Counted from the stretch's first letter, positions 46,211 through 55,404 are shown. The stretch: 64,000 bases of DNA from Pseudomonas_T sp032052615 (GCA_032052615.1 DAMBWF010000002.1:547285-611284), one strand, 5' to 3'. Translations and numbers: made by a program. Notes: generated by a model not told the origin, from the sequence alone.

Positions 46211-47272
46211 ATGTCCCCGCGTCCCCTCCGAGTCGCCCTCAACGGCTACGGCCGCATCGGCCGTTGCGTGCTGCGCGCGTTGTACGAGCGCAAGGGCGAC
46301 GTGGGCTTCGAGATCGTCGCCCTCAACGATCTGGCCGACCAGGCCAGCCTGGAATACCTGACCCGTTTCGACTCCACCCATGGCCGCTTCCCCGGTGACG
46401 TGCGGGTCGAGGGCGACTGCCTGCACCTCAACGGCGACTGCGTGAAGGTGCTGCGCAGCGCGACCCCCGAGGGGATCGACTGGCGTGCCCTGGACGTGGA
46501 TTTGGTCATGGAGTGCTCCGGCGCCTACCACACCCGCGTCGAGGGCGAGCGCTTCCTGGCCGCCGGTGCGCCCCGGGTGCTGTTCTCCCAGCCCATGGCC
46601 AGCGAGGCGGACGTGGACGCCACCGTGGTGTTCGGTATCAACCAGCAGACCCTGAGCGGCGCCGAGCGACTGGTCTCCAACGCCTCCTGCACCACCAACT
46701 GCGGCGTGCCGCTGCTGAAGCGCCTGAACGAGACCATCGGCCTGGAGTACGTCTCCATCACCACCATCCACTCGGCGATGAACGACCAGCCGGTGATCGA
46801 CGCCTACCACCACGAGGACCTGCGCCGGACCCGCTCGGCGTTCCAGTCGGTGATCCCGGTGTCCACCGGGCTGGCCCGGGGCATCGAGCGGCTGTTGCCG
46901 GAACTCTCCGGGCGCATCCAGGCCAAAGCGGTACGCGTGCCGACGGTGAACGTCTCGGCCCTCGATATCACCCTGCAGACCGCCCGCGACACCAGCGCCG
47001 AGGAGGTCAACCGGGTGCTGCGGGACGCGGCGGAGCAGGGCCCCCTGCGCGGCCTGCTGGCCTACACCGAGCTGCCCCACGCCAGTTGCGATTTCAACCA
47101 TGACCCCCATTCGGCCATCGTCGACGGCAGCCAGACCCGGGTCTCCGGTCCGCGCCTGGTGAACCTGCTGGCCTGGTTCGACAACGAGTGGGGCTTCGCC
47201 AACCGTATGATCGACGTCGCCGCCCACTACCTGGCCGCCGCCGTCTCCCACCCAACCGTTCCAAAGGACTGA
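46211..47272 (+). CDS. epd: Erythrose-4-phosphate dehydrogenase
   Basis: A 353-aa GAPDH-family enzyme. The NAD-binding start is RVALNGYGRIGRCVLRALYE (about 6-25), the catalytic Cys is in SNASCTTNCGVPLLKRLNE (about 156-174), and WFDNEWGFANRM is near the C-terminus. The STHGRF motif and Epd-like length, together with the tkt-epd-pgk order known in gammaproteobacteria, favour Epd (pyridoxal-phosphate supply) over glycolytic GAPDH. The start is ATG 46211. The gene ends 6 bp before pgk. Confidence 0.93.
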   Translation: MSPRPLRVALNGYGRIGRCVLRALYERKGDVGFEIVALNDLADQASLEYLTRFDSTHGRFPGDVRVEGDCLHLNGDCVKVLRSATPEGIDWRALDVDLVMECSGAYHTRVEGERFLAAGAPRVLFSQPMASEADVDATVVFGINQQTLSGAERLVSNASCTTNCGVPLLKRLNETIGLEYVSITTIHSAMNDQPVIDAYHHEDLRRTRSAFQSVIPVSTGLARGIERLLPELSGRIQAKAVRVPTVNVSALDITLQTARDTSAEEVNRVLRDAAEQGPLRGLLAYTELPHASCDFNHDPHSAIVDGSQTRVSGPRLVNLLAWFDNEWGFANRMIDVAAHYLAAAVSHPTVPKD

Positions 47273-47278
47273 TCCGTC

Positions 47279-48436
47279 ATGACCGTGTTGAAGATGACCG
47301 ACCTCGACCTCGCCGGTAAGCGCGTGCTGATCCGCGAAGACCTCAACGTGCCGGTCAAGGACGGCGCCGTGGCCAGCGACGCGCGCATCGTCGCCGCCCT
47401 GCCGACCCTGCGCCTGGCCTTGGAGAAGGGCGCCGCGGTGATGATCTGCTCGCACCTGGGCCGGCCCACCGAGGGCCAGTTCAGCGAAGAGAACAGCCTC
47501 AAGCCGGTGGCCGACTACCTGAGCCGCGCCCTGGGCCGCGAGGTGCCGCTGGTCAAGGATTACCTCGACGGCGTCGAGGTCCAGCCCGGTCAGCTCGTGC
47601 TGCTGGAGAACGTGCGCTTCAACCCGGGCGAGAAGAAGAACGCCGACGAGCTGGCCCAGCGCTACGCCAAGCTCTGCGACGTGTTCGTGATGGACGCCTT
47701 CGGCACCGCCCACCGCGCCGAGGGTTCGACCCACGGCGTGGCCAAGTTCGCCAAGATCGCCGCCGCCGGCCCGCTGCTGGCGGCCGAGCTGGAGGCCCTG
47801 GGCAAGGCCCTGAGCCATCCCGAGAAGCCCATGGCGGCCATCGTCGCCGGCTCCAAGGTGTCCACCAAGCTGGACGTGCTCAACAGCCTGTCGGCGATCT
47901 GCGACCAGTTGATCGTCGGCGGCGGCATCGCCAATACCTTCCTCGCCGCGGCCGGCTACAAGGTCGGCAAATCCCTCTACGAGGCGGACCTGGTGGAGAC
48001 CGCCAAGGCCATCGCCGCCAAGGTCAGCGTACCGCTGCCCACCGACGTGGTGGTGGCCAAGGCTTTCGCCGAGGATGCCGAGGCCACCGTCAAGGCGGTC
48101 GGCGACGTGGCCGACGACGACATGATCCTCGACATCGGCCCGCAGACCGCCGCCCACTTCGCCGACCTGCTCAAGGCCTCGAAGACCATCCTCTGGAACG
48201 GTCCGGTCGGCGTCTTCGAGTTCGACCAGTTCGGCAATGGCACCCGCGCCCTGGCCAAGGCCATCGCCGAGAGCCCGGCCTTCTCCATCGCCGGTGGCGG
48301 CGACACCCTGGCCGCCATCGACAAGTACGGCGTGGGGGCGGACATTTCCTACATTTCCACCGGCGGCGGCGCCTTCCTCGAATTCGTCGAGGGCAAGGTC
48401 CTGCCGGCGGTCGAGGTGCTCGAGCGCCGCGGCTGA
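47279..48436 (+). CDS. pgk: Phosphoglycerate kinase
   Basis: A 385-aa glycolytic/gluconeogenic kinase. It has the N-terminal substrate site RVLIREDLNVPVKDG (about 15-29), CSHLGRPTEGQ (about 60-70), the hinge region with VDAFGTAHRAEGSTHG-type sequence (about 140-155), and the nucleotide site GGGDTLAAIDKYG (about 339-351). It lies 6 bp after epd, so the pair is surely one transcript. Confidence 0.97.
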   Translation: MTVLKMTDLDLAGKRVLIREDLNVPVKDGAVASDARIVAALPTLRLALEKGAAVMICSHLGRPTEGQFSEENSLKPVADYLSRALGREVPLVKDYLDGVEVQPGQLVLLENVRFNPGEKKNADELAQRYAKLCDVFVMDAFGTAHRAEGSTHGVAKFAKIAAAGPLLAAELEALGKALSHPEKPMAAIVAGSKVSTKLDVLNSLSAICDQLIVGGGIANTFLAAAGYKVGKSLYEADLVETAKAIAAKVSVPLPTDVVVAKAFAEDAEATVKAVGDVADDDMILDIGPQTAAHFADLLKASKTILWNGPVGVFEFDQFGNGTRALAKAIAESPAFSIAGGGDTLAAIDKYGVGADISYISTGGGAFLEFVEGKVLPAVEVLERRG

Positions 48437-48514
48437 GTCCGCGATACGAACGAGGCAACCCTTGGCCCGGGCGGGCGGTCCCTATGGAAAGGACCGCCCG
48501 ATAGGAGAACCGCC

Positions 48515-48694
48515 ATGCGTCCCGTCCTCGTTCTGTCATTGCTGCTCGCCCTGGCCGGGTGCGGAGGCCGCACCTGCGAAGTGATCAGCCCGTCCCAGGT
48601 CATCCTGCCCACCAACCAGGACGACCAGCGGGTCGAGGCCCAGAGCACCGGCGATCCGGTGGGCAGCGGGCAACTGGAACAACGCTGCCCCTGA
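48515..48694 (+). CDS. Small predicted lipoprotein (59 aa)
   Basis: This short gene encodes MRPVLVLSLLLALAGCGGRT followed by about 39 mostly polar residues. The lipobox is LAGC, with the lipid-bearing Cys about 16; two further Cys are at about 21 and 58. A good ribosome site (TAGGAGAACCGCC) precedes ATG 48515. It sits between pgk and another lipoprotein gene, where PAO1 also has a small hypothetical gene (PA0553). Function unknown. Confidence 0.75.
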   Translation: MRPVLVLSLLLALAGCGGRTCEVISPSQVILPTNQDDQRVEAQSTGDPVGSGQLEQRCP

Positions 48695-48769
48695 AACAGC
48701 GAAGGCGGTCCGCCACCTTCGTCTCGATGCCTGACGCGCCGGTCCGCCGGCGCCTGCGGAGAAACACGG

Positions 48770-49087
48770 ATGAACAAGCTCATGCCCCTGGCGTTGTTCG
48801 CCCTGCTGGGCGGTTGCGCCAGCCAGCAAGGCGACAGCGACCACTGGACCCGCTGGGTCTGCGATAGCCAGGCCGAGGTGCTCTGGCGCTACGTCGACGC
48901 CGGCCAGTCCATCGTCGACCTGCGCTTGGGCGCGGACGACGTGGTGCACCACCTGGAGAAGGAACCCGCGAGCGATGGTGCCTTCTATACCGACGGCCGC
49001 CTGGCGTTCGACCTGCGAGGCGACCAAGGGCTGGTCTATTGGGTCGCCACCGATGACCTGATCGGCCGAGGCTGCAAGGCCCCCTGA
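48770..49087 (+). CDS. Small lipoprotein with MliC-like domain
   Basis: A 105-aa protein with a lipoprotein signal (MNKLMPLALFALLGGCAS, lipid Cys about 16). The mature part has WVCDSQAEVLWRYVD, DLRLGADDVVHHLEKEPASDGAFYTDGRLAFDL, and a closing GRGCKAP with a second Cys. This order (WxC, beta-strands, an aromatic Y-x-x-G region, terminal Cys) resembles the membrane-bound lysozyme inhibitor MliC fold, but the match is by eye and weak. The hypothetical call is equally acceptable. Confidence 0.7.
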   Translation: MNKLMPLALFALLGGCASQQGDSDHWTRWVCDSQAEVLWRYVDAGQSIVDLRLGADDVVHHLEKEPASDGAFYTDGRLAFDLRGDQGLVYWVATDDLIGRGCKAP

Positions 49088-49196
49088 GCGCGATTCCCGA
49101 GGCGGCCCTGGCCGCCTTCGCCGACTTGAACCGAGCCCGCCGCTGCGGCAGGCTTCACACCGAACAACAGCCCACCCCCTTGGGAGACTGCAAGAC

Positions 49197-50261
49197 ATGG
49201 CACTCATCAGCATGCGCCAGATGCTGGACCACGCCGCCGAATTCGGCTACGGCGTCCCGGCCTTCAACGTCAACAACCTGGAACAGATGCGCGCCATCAT
49301 GGAAGCGGCCGACAAGACCGACTCCCCGGTGATCGTGCAGGCCTCCGCCGGCGCCCGCAAATATGCCGGCGCGCCGTTCCTGCGCCACTTGATCCTCGCC
49401 GCCGTCGAGGAGTTTCCCCACATCCCGGTGGTGATGCACCAGGACCACGGCACCAGTCCCGACGTCTGCCAGCGTTCCATCCAGCTGGGCTTCAGCTCGG
49501 TGATGATGGACGGCTCGCTGATGTCCGACGGCAAGACCCCGTCCGACTACGACTACAACGTCCGCGTGACCCAGCAGACCGTGGCCTTCGCCCATGCCTG
49601 CGGCGTGTCCGTGGAAGGCGAGCTGGGCTGCCTGGGCAGCCTGGAAACCGGCATGGCCGGCGAGGAAGACGGCGTCGGCGCCGAAGGTACCCTGGACCAC
49701 AGCCAGTTGCTCACCGACCCGGAAGAGGCCGCCGCCTTCGTCAAGGCCACCAAGGTCGACGCCCTGGCCATCGCCATCGGTACCAGCCACGGCGCCTACA
49801 AATTCACCAAGCCGCCGACCGGCGACACCCTGTCGATCCAGCGCATCAAGGAAATCCATGCGCGCATCCCGGATACCCACCTGGTGATGCATGGCTCCTC
49901 CAGCGTGCCCCAGGAATGGCTGAAGGTGATCAACGAGTACGGCGGCGACATCAAGGAAACCTACGGCGTGCCGGTCGAGGAGATCGTCGAGGGCATCAAG
50001 TACGGCGTGCGCAAGGTGAACATCGACACCGACCTGCGCCTGGCCTCCACCGGGGCGATCCGCGAGTTCATGGCGAAGAACCGCAGCGAGTTCGACCCGC
50101 GCAAGTACCTGGCCAAGACCGTGACCGCGATGCGCGACATCTGCATCGCCCGCTACGAGGCCTTCGGCACCGCCGGCAACGCCAGCAAGATCAAGCCGAT
50201 CTCCCTGGAAGCGATGTTCCAGCGCTACGCCAGCGGCGAACTGGACCCCAAGGTCAACTAA
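49197..50261 (+). CDS. fba: Class II fructose-1,6-bisphosphate aldolase
   Basis: A 354-aa zinc-dependent aldolase (fda in P. aeruginosa). It has VPAFNVNNLEQMRAIM (about 20-35), the zinc site VVMHQDHGTSPD (about 78-89), SVEGELGCLG (about 139-148), IAIGTSHGAYKF (about 194-205), LVMHGSSSVP, and KVNIDTDLRLA near 280. GGGAGACTGCAAGAC precedes ATG 49197. With pgk and tkt upstream it forms a gluconeogenic gene group typical of Pseudomonas. Confidence 0.96.
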   Translation: MALISMRQMLDHAAEFGYGVPAFNVNNLEQMRAIMEAADKTDSPVIVQASAGARKYAGAPFLRHLILAAVEEFPHIPVVMHQDHGTSPDVCQRSIQLGFSSVMMDGSLMSDGKTPSDYDYNVRVTQQTVAFAHACGVSVEGELGCLGSLETGMAGEEDGVGAEGTLDHSQLLTDPEEAAAFVKATKVDALAIAIGTSHGAYKFTKPPTGDTLSIQRIKEIHARIPDTHLVMHGSSSVPQEWLKVINEYGGDIKETYGVPVEEIVEGIKYGVRKVNIDTDLRLASTGAIREFMAKNRSEFDPRKYLAKTVTAMRDICIARYEAFGTAGNASKIKPISLEAMFQRYASGELDPKVN

Positions 50262-50275
50262 TCCCCGCCGCCGTC

Positions 50276-50304
50276 GAAAAAGCCCGCCTCGCGCGGGCTT
50301 TTTC
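50276..50304 (+). terminator. Rho-independent terminator after fba
   Basis: GAAAAAGCCCGC-CTCG-CGCGGGCTTTTTC starts 15 bp after the stop and ends in a T-run. Confidence 0.92.
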
Positions 50305-50370
50305 ATGGGTGGGTAGACGCCTTCGCAGCCTTCGCCAGGGCTGCCTGCGCCGGTGAGAGGTCTGTCGCAT

Positions 50371-50416
50371 ATTTGGAACGAAAGTACCTTTTTCGCCGAT
50401 TATTTTGGACGAACGT
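50371..50416. promoter_or_regulatory. Tandem 15-bp boxes upstream of the collagenase gene
   Basis: ATTTGGAACGAAAGT (50371-50385) and ATTTTGGACGAACGT (50402-50416) match at 12 of 15 positions and are spaced 31 bp start to start, close to three helical turns. They lie in an AT-rich patch 76-121 bp before ATG 50492. Possible activator or repressor sites. Confidence 0.4.
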
Positions 50417-50491
50417 GCAGTTTCACACGGTTTCGCCCAAGTGCCCTCGACTAGGCTTCGCCGCTCCACTGCCTTGAACGCGGAGCCTGTC

Positions 50492-52924
50492 ATGCTCGAT
50501 CACTCTTCTTCCCGCATCCGCCGCGGCCTGCTGCTGGGCCTGAGCCCCTTCGCCCTGGCCGTCGCCCAGGCCAACCAGGCCCCGGAAGTGCGCGGCCATG
50601 CCGAGCGCATCGCCGCCGGTCAGCCCCACGCCAGTTGGGTCTGGGCGCGGGACGCGGACCTGGACCCGATCTCCTACGCCATCGTCCGCCAGCCCCGCTA
50701 CGGGCAGGTGACCGTGGATACCGAGACCGGACGCTACCGCTACACCCCGACCGCCAGCGCGCGGTTCGACAACTTCGAGTACCGCGCCACCGACGGGAAG
50801 GCCTGGTCCGAGGCGGCTACCGTGCAGCTCACCCTGCTGGCCGCCGACGGCAGCGACGGCAACCGCGCGCCGTCCGCCGCCGAGCAGAGCCAGCGGGTCG
50901 ACGCGGGCCGTGAATTCCGGGGTCGGGTGGCCGGCAGCGACGCCGACGGCGACCCCCTGACCTACGCCGTGATCGACTGGCCGCGCAGCGGCACCCTGCG
51001 CCTCGACAGCCAGACCGGCGAGTACCGCTACAAGGCCCGCCGCGACCAGAATGGCCAGGACGCCTTCGCCTACCGGGTGAGCGACGGCAAGGCCTTTTCC
51101 ACCATCGCCCGGGTGCGGCTGGACCTGCGCGCCTCCGGCTCCGCGGAGCCGGAGACGCCCCAAGACCCGCCCATCGACCCGACCCTGCGCAGCAAGGCGG
51201 ATTTCTCGCCGCTGGTGCGCGAAGTGCTGGACAACGAGTTCTTCGTCGAAACCTTCGACCACCGCAAGGCGGGCCGCCTGGAGGCGGTGCTGGCGTCCAT
51301 CGACTTCCTCGCCCGGCAGGAGGCGATGCAGGACCCCGACCTGGACCGCCTGCTGTATTTCCTGCGGGCCTACAACTACTACCACGGGCTGGCCAAGACC
51401 GAGCCGGCGCAACAGGCGCTGCTGGAGCGCGCCCTGTACCGGGTGGCGCAGATGAAAGACCTGCTGGTCTACCAGAAGGCCTCCGGCGCGGTGATCGAAG
51501 GCTACGTGGTGGCCCTGGGCGGCCTGGCCACCGCCGAGACCAGCCCGGCCCTGGTGCGCCACCTGCCGCGGCTGCTGGCCCTGCTGCAGCATCTGGACGG
51601 GGTGCCGACCCTGAGCGCCGAAAGCACCTACGCCGACGCGGTGTTCGAAACCCTCAACCTGTTCGACCGCCTCGGCTACAGCGACGGCGCGTTGCGCCAG
51701 GCGGTGGTCGCCGAGCCGCGCCTGCTGGACGCCATCGCCCAGCTCGCCACCGGCCACAACGCCTTGTGGCGCAACAATGACGGCTTCATCGTGATGAACG
51801 CCATCGAGGCCCTGGGTAAGCTCCACGGGCTGGGCGACGCCGCCTGGGGCGAGCACGCCGACCAGGCCGCGCGGCGGGTCATGCAGGCTCACCTGGGCCA
51901 GGGCAAGCTGGACGACCTGGAACTGAAGAGCAATTTCCGCAGCTACTACGTGGGGTTCGCCTACCGCGACGACGTGGACAACAGTTGCGCCACCCGCTTC
52001 GACGGGCTTTGCCATCGCTTCGAGATCGGCGAGGTGCTGCCCCAGACCCACGTCTGCGGGCCGACCCTCAATGTGCGCTCCCAGGCGCTCACCCCGCAGC
52101 ACCTGGACACCATCTGCCGCAGCCTGGCGACCCAGGAGCAGGACTTCCACCGCCTCATGCGGACCGGCAACCAGCCGGTGGCCGACGACTACAACAAGAC
52201 CCTGGAACTGGTGGTGTTCTCCAGCGCCGAGCAGTACCAGAAGTACGCCGGCGTGCTGTACGGCGTCAGCACCGACAACGGCGGCATCTACATCGAGGGC
52301 GACCCGTCGCGGCCGGACAACCAGGCGCGCTTCTTCGCCTACGAGCGGGCGACGCCCACCTGGCAGGTGTGGAACCTCAACCACGAGTACGTGCATTACC
52401 TGGATGGCCGCTACGACCAGTACGGCCCGTTCGGCCACTACCCGCTGGACGTGACCACCTGGTGGTCCGAGGGCCTGGCGGAGTACCTGGCCTGGGGCGA
52501 TACCTTCCCCCGTGGCCTGGACGACATCAGCCGCAGCGAGCCGTCGCGGCGCCCGGGAGTGGGCGACATCCTGCACCTGTCCTATGGCAGCGGCGACAGC
52601 ATGGTCTACCACTGGTCCTACACCCTGCATCGCTACCTGCAGAGCCGCGACCCGCAGCGCCACCTGGCCCTGGCGGACTACCTGCGGCGCAACGACCTGG
52701 ACGGCTACAACGCCGCCCTGGCCGAGGTGGAGCGCGTGCATGGCGCCTACTACCCTGCCTGGCGCGACCAGTTGATCGCCGACTGGGCCAACCGGCCCAA
52801 GAAAGCCGCCTCGCTGGCGGCCGCCAGCGACAGCGAGGGCGCCGACCGTGGCCATCGCCACGCCGCGGCGCACGAGCGCATGGAGGACGGCGGCGCCAGC
52901 CTGGCGCGTCCGCCGCGGCACTGA
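50492..52924 (+). CDS. Secreted M9 collagenase-like metalloprotease with two N-terminal Ig/cadherin-like repeats
   Basis: An 810-aa exported protein: signal peptide about 1-27 (SSSRIRRGLLLGLSPFALAVAQA). Two repeats of about 95 aa follow, each with a D-x-D-x-x-x-Y-A-(I/V)-(V/I) start and a T-G-x-Y-R-Y end (ARDADLDPISYAIVRQPRYG; GSDADGDPLTYAVIDWPRSG), which look like cadherin/VCBS-type beta modules. The activator-like helical region lies at about 230-540. The catalytic zinc site is HEYVH (about 631-635) with WWSEGLAEYLAW (Glu about 660/664) downstream, as in M9 collagenases. ATG 50492 (GCGGAGCC upstream) starts the signal peptide. No C-terminal PKD or collagen-binding domain is visible. Confidence 0.88.
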   Translation: MLDHSSSRIRRGLLLGLSPFALAVAQANQAPEVRGHAERIAAGQPHASWVWARDADLDPISYAIVRQPRYGQVTVDTETGRYRYTPTASARFDNFEYRATDGKAWSEAATVQLTLLAADGSDGNRAPSAAEQSQRVDAGREFRGRVAGSDADGDPLTYAVIDWPRSGTLRLDSQTGEYRYKARRDQNGQDAFAYRVSDGKAFSTIARVRLDLRASGSAEPETPQDPPIDPTLRSKADFSPLVREVLDNEFFVETFDHRKAGRLEAVLASIDFLARQEAMQDPDLDRLLYFLRAYNYYHGLAKTEPAQQALLERALYRVAQMKDLLVYQKASGAVIEGYVVALGGLATAETSPALVRHLPRLLALLQHLDGVPTLSAESTYADAVFETLNLFDRLGYSDGALRQAVVAEPRLLDAIAQLATGHNALWRNNDGFIVMNAIEALGKLHGLGDAAWGEHADQAARRVMQAHLGQGKLDDLELKSNFRSYYVGFAYRDDVDNSCATRFDGLCHRFEIGEVLPQTHVCGPTLNVRSQALTPQHLDTICRSLATQEQDFHRLMRTGNQPVADDYNKTLELVVFSSAEQYQKYAGVLYGVSTDNGGIYIEGDPSRPDNQARFFAYERATPTWQVWNLNHEYVHYLDGRYDQYGPFGHYPLDVTTWWSEGLAEYLAWGDTFPRGLDDISRSEPSRRPGVGDILHLSYGSGDSMVYHWSYTLHRYLQSRDPQRHLALADYLRRNDLDGYNAALAEVERVHGAYYPAWRDQLIADWANRPKKAASLAAASDSEGADRGHRHAAAHERMEDGGASLARPPRH

Positions 52925-53024
52925 GGCGAGGCCGGCCCGTCCGGTATTGGACGGGCTACTCGCGGGCGGCGCGCCGCCCGCGGGCCTTCGGGTACACTGC
53001 GGGCCCGTTTCCCGGTCACCTCCC

Positions 53025-53522
53025 ATGTCCCCGCTCGCCTACCTGTCCGGCTACCCGCCCGCCGTGCTCGACCAGGTCCGCCGCCTGATCGACGACGGTC
53101 GCCTGGGCGATTACCTCGCGCAACGCTACCCCGAGCGCCACGACGTGCAGAGCGACAAGGCCCTCTACGTCTACGCCAGCGCCCTGAAGCAGGCCTACCT
53201 GCGCAAGGCGCCGAACCTCGACAAAGTGATCTACGACGGCACTTTGGACACGGCGCGCCGGGCCCTGGGCCTGCACACCGCCGTGTCGCGGGTGCAGGGC
53301 GGGCGGCTCAAGGCCAAGAAGGAAATCCGCATCGCCGCGCTGTTCAAGGACGCCGCCCCGGAGTTCCTGCGGATGGTGGTCGTCCATGAACTGGCCCACC
53401 TGAAGGAGCTGGAGCACAACAAGGCGTTCTACCAGCTTTGCGAACACATGCTGCCGGGCTACTCGCAGTATGAATTCGACACCCGCCTCTACCTCGTCTG
53501 GCGCGACCTTCAGGGGCGCTGA
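53025..53522 (+). CDS. YgjP-type (M48-like) metal-dependent hydrolase
   Basis: A 165-aa protein with the zinc-binding motif VVVHELAHLKELEHNKAFY (about 116-134; HExxH plus a downstream His) near its end, as in the YgjP/WLM family. The start at ATG 53025 (MSPLAYLSGYPPAVLDQVRR) is preceded by a promoter-like GGGTACACTGCGGGC pattern common in Pseudomonas. The role of the family is not established. It lies 100 bp after the collagenase gene, probably independent of it, and its end nearly meets the alginate lyase gene. Confidence 0.85.
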   Translation: MSPLAYLSGYPPAVLDQVRRLIDDGRLGDYLAQRYPERHDVQSDKALYVYASALKQAYLRKAPNLDKVIYDGTLDTARRALGLHTAVSRVQGGRLKAKKEIRIAALFKDAAPEFLRMVVVHELAHLKELEHNKAFYQLCEHMLPGYSQYEFDTRLYLVWRDLQGR

Positions 53523-53528
53523 GCCGCC

Positions 53529-54206
53529 TTACAGGGGACGGTGCTCGATGGTCAGCCGATCGAACGTGGCGCTGCCGGCCTCGCTGTCGTAGCCGGTGTT
53601 GTCCTGCACGTAGATGCCCGCCTTGAAATACAACGGCTTCGGCGCCCACTGGGAGGACACCTGGGTGCTCCAGGTGCTGTTGTTCAGCTTGATGTTCAGG
53701 CCCCCGGTGGGCGTCAGGTTCAGGCTGTAACTGAAGCGCTGGTTCAACGGGATGCCGCCGAGCAGGGTATAGGTCTTGCCCTCGGCGTCGGTGGGGCTGA
53801 AGCGGATCTTCGCCACCAGGTTGGCCGTGCCGGTCTTGGGCTTGTACTGGTACTCCAGTTTCAGCATCGGCTTGTCGCTGTTGAAGGCATGAATCTGTCC
53901 GATCACCACCTTGCCGCTGGAAGGCACTTGATTGACCGCCAGCTCCGCCGACAGGACGTTGTTCGCGCTGGTGTAGGTCCAGTTGCGCAGGGCACCGTTG
54001 GGAAAGGTTTCGCGCAGTTCGGCGCGTGGGTAGATGGCGCTCTGGGTCGTGGTCCCGCTCACCGGGGCCCAGAAGATCACCGTGCCCGCGCTGGTGTTGC
54101 TGCGGAAGTAGTAGTCCTGGTAGCCCCCTGTCAGCAGCGGGGTGGAAATGGTGGTAGCCGGTACGCCAACGGGGATGGACAGGTTCCAGGTGGACAGATC
54201 GATCAT
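53529..54206 (-). CDS. Alginate lyase, polysaccharide lyase family 7
   Basis: A 225-aa jelly-roll lyase. The three conserved PL7 blocks are present: YPRAELRE (about 60-67; catalytic Arg), VVIGQIHA (about 101-108; catalytic His) and YFKAGIYVQDN (about 196-206; catalytic Tyr). It begins IDLSTWNLSIPVG, like P. aeruginosa PA1167, and lacks a signal peptide, so its export route (if any) is unclear. It is convergent with the YgjP gene (6-bp gap). PL7 enzymes cut alginate by beta-elimination; product specificity is not readable here. Confidence 0.9.
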   Translation of the reverse strand: MIDLSTWNLSIPVGVPATTISTPLLTGGYQDYYFRSNTSAGTVIFWAPVSGTTTQSAIYPRAELRETFPNGALRNWTYTSANNVLSAELAVNQVPSSGKVVIGQIHAFNSDKPMLKLEYQYKPKTGTANLVAKIRFSPTDAEGKTYTLLGGIPLNQRFSYSLNLTPTGGLNIKLNNSTWSTQVSSQWAPKPLYFKAGIYVQDNTGYDSEAGSATFDRLTIEHRPL

Positions 54207-54642
54207 GACGGTTCTCGTGTACGGGAACTCGTTCGGTCACGCTTCTCGTGCGAAGCGGCAAGGGGTGCCTGGCATCGGGCCAGTGAGACGAGCGAGCGAA
54301 GCGGATAAAGCGGGCGTCCTGCCCTGGTGCCCCGTGGCAGAGGCGTTGGCGAGGCTTTTATCGTCGAAACGGGAGAAGAAAATAAGCACCACTTGTCGTT
54401 ATATTGGCGTCAAAAAATTAGCGAACCATATCAGGAACTTTGAACCTCTGCTAAGTTCTCCGCCGCCGATCATGAGGGGGAGAGCCAAGGGCCTCTCCGC
54501 AAACGAGATTTTGCCGCCGTACGCTTTTCCGGCGCTTTCGGCGGCCGCGAGCGAAGCGGCGTTCCGAGCGAAGCGGCGTGGCAAGGCGTTTGCGGACGGA
54601 CGGTAGTGAACACAAGCCACGGAAGCGGCGCCGGGAGGCCGA
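54207..54642. other. 436-bp gene-free gap with short direct repeats
   Basis: No convincing gene. The element CGAAGCGG recurs four times (near 54251, 54293, 54551 and 54573), twice as GAGCGAAGCGGCG. A markedly AT-rich patch runs about 54370-54450 (AAAATAAGC, TTATATTGGCG, TCAAAAAATTAG) and probably holds promoters for the divergent alginate lyase and binding-protein genes. Confidence 0.5.
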
Positions 54643-55404
54643 ATGAGGAGGGAGATGAAACAGGCACGGCTGCTGGCGGGGCTCTTGCTGATACTTCTGG
54701 GAGCGCCCTCGCAGGCGCGGGAATGGGTCGTGGTGGGGGCCGCGTTCCCGCGCATCTACGAGCGGAACGCCCAGGGCGACTTCACCGGCCTCGCGACGGA
54801 AATCCTCGAACGGTTCGCGGCCGCCCGGGGCGACCGGGTGCGTTTCCTGCTCCATCCCTGGTCCCGCGCCCAGCGCATGGCCATCCGGGGCGAGGCGGAC
54901 ATCCTGGTCGGCCCCTACGCCACCCTGGAACGCCGGCAGCGCCTAGGCTATTCCCGCCTGCCGTTCTATCGCGACCTCATCCAGCTCTATGGGCGCGCCG
55001 ACCGCCCCCTGGACTGGCGCGGCGACTACCGCCGTCTGGATGGCCTGCGGGTCGCGGTGGTGCGGGGCTGGACCTACGGCGAGCGCTTCCGGGCCGAGAG
55101 CGGCCGGTTGCAACCGGCCCGGGTCGGGAGTGTCGCCAATGGCCTGCGCATGCTGGACGCCGGGCGCATCGACCTGCTGGTGGCCAACGCGCGGCACATC
55201 GAGGACGACCTGCCGACCCTCGGCCTGGCGGGCCGCGTGACGCCCCTGTCGCCTCCCCTCGACATCCAGGATGGCTACTTCGCCTTCTTCCGCGATCCCG
55301 AGCACGACGCCCTGCGCGACGCCTTCGACCTCGCCTTCGCCCGCCTGCGGGAGGACGGCGGCCTGGCGCGCCTGGCCGAACGGCTGGGCGTGACCGTGCC
55401 TTGA
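54643..55404 (+). CDS. Periplasmic amino-acid-type substrate-binding protein (SBP family 3)
   Basis: A 253-aa protein with a signal peptide (KQARLLAGLLLILLGAPSQA) and a two-lobed binding fold. It has FPRIYERNAQGDFTGLATEILERF (about 30-53), GEADILVGPYATLERRQRLGYS (lobe 1), LDGLRVAVVRGWTY (lobe 2 start, about 131-144) and DLLVANARHIEDDL. ATG 54643 follows GGGAGGCCGA; ATG 54655 follows AGGAGGGAG and is an alternative. There are no permease or ATPase genes beside it, so it may be a lone sensor-like binding protein. The ligand is unknown. Confidence 0.82.
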   Translation: MRREMKQARLLAGLLLILLGAPSQAREWVVVGAAFPRIYERNAQGDFTGLATEILERFAAARGDRVRFLLHPWSRAQRMAIRGEADILVGPYATLERRQRLGYSRLPFYRDLIQLYGRADRPLDWRGDYRRLDGLRVAVVRGWTYGERFRAESGRLQPARVGSVANGLRMLDAGRIDLLVANARHIEDDLPTLGLAGRVTPLSPPLDIQDGYFAFFRDPEHDALRDAFDLAFARLREDGGLARLAERLGVTVP

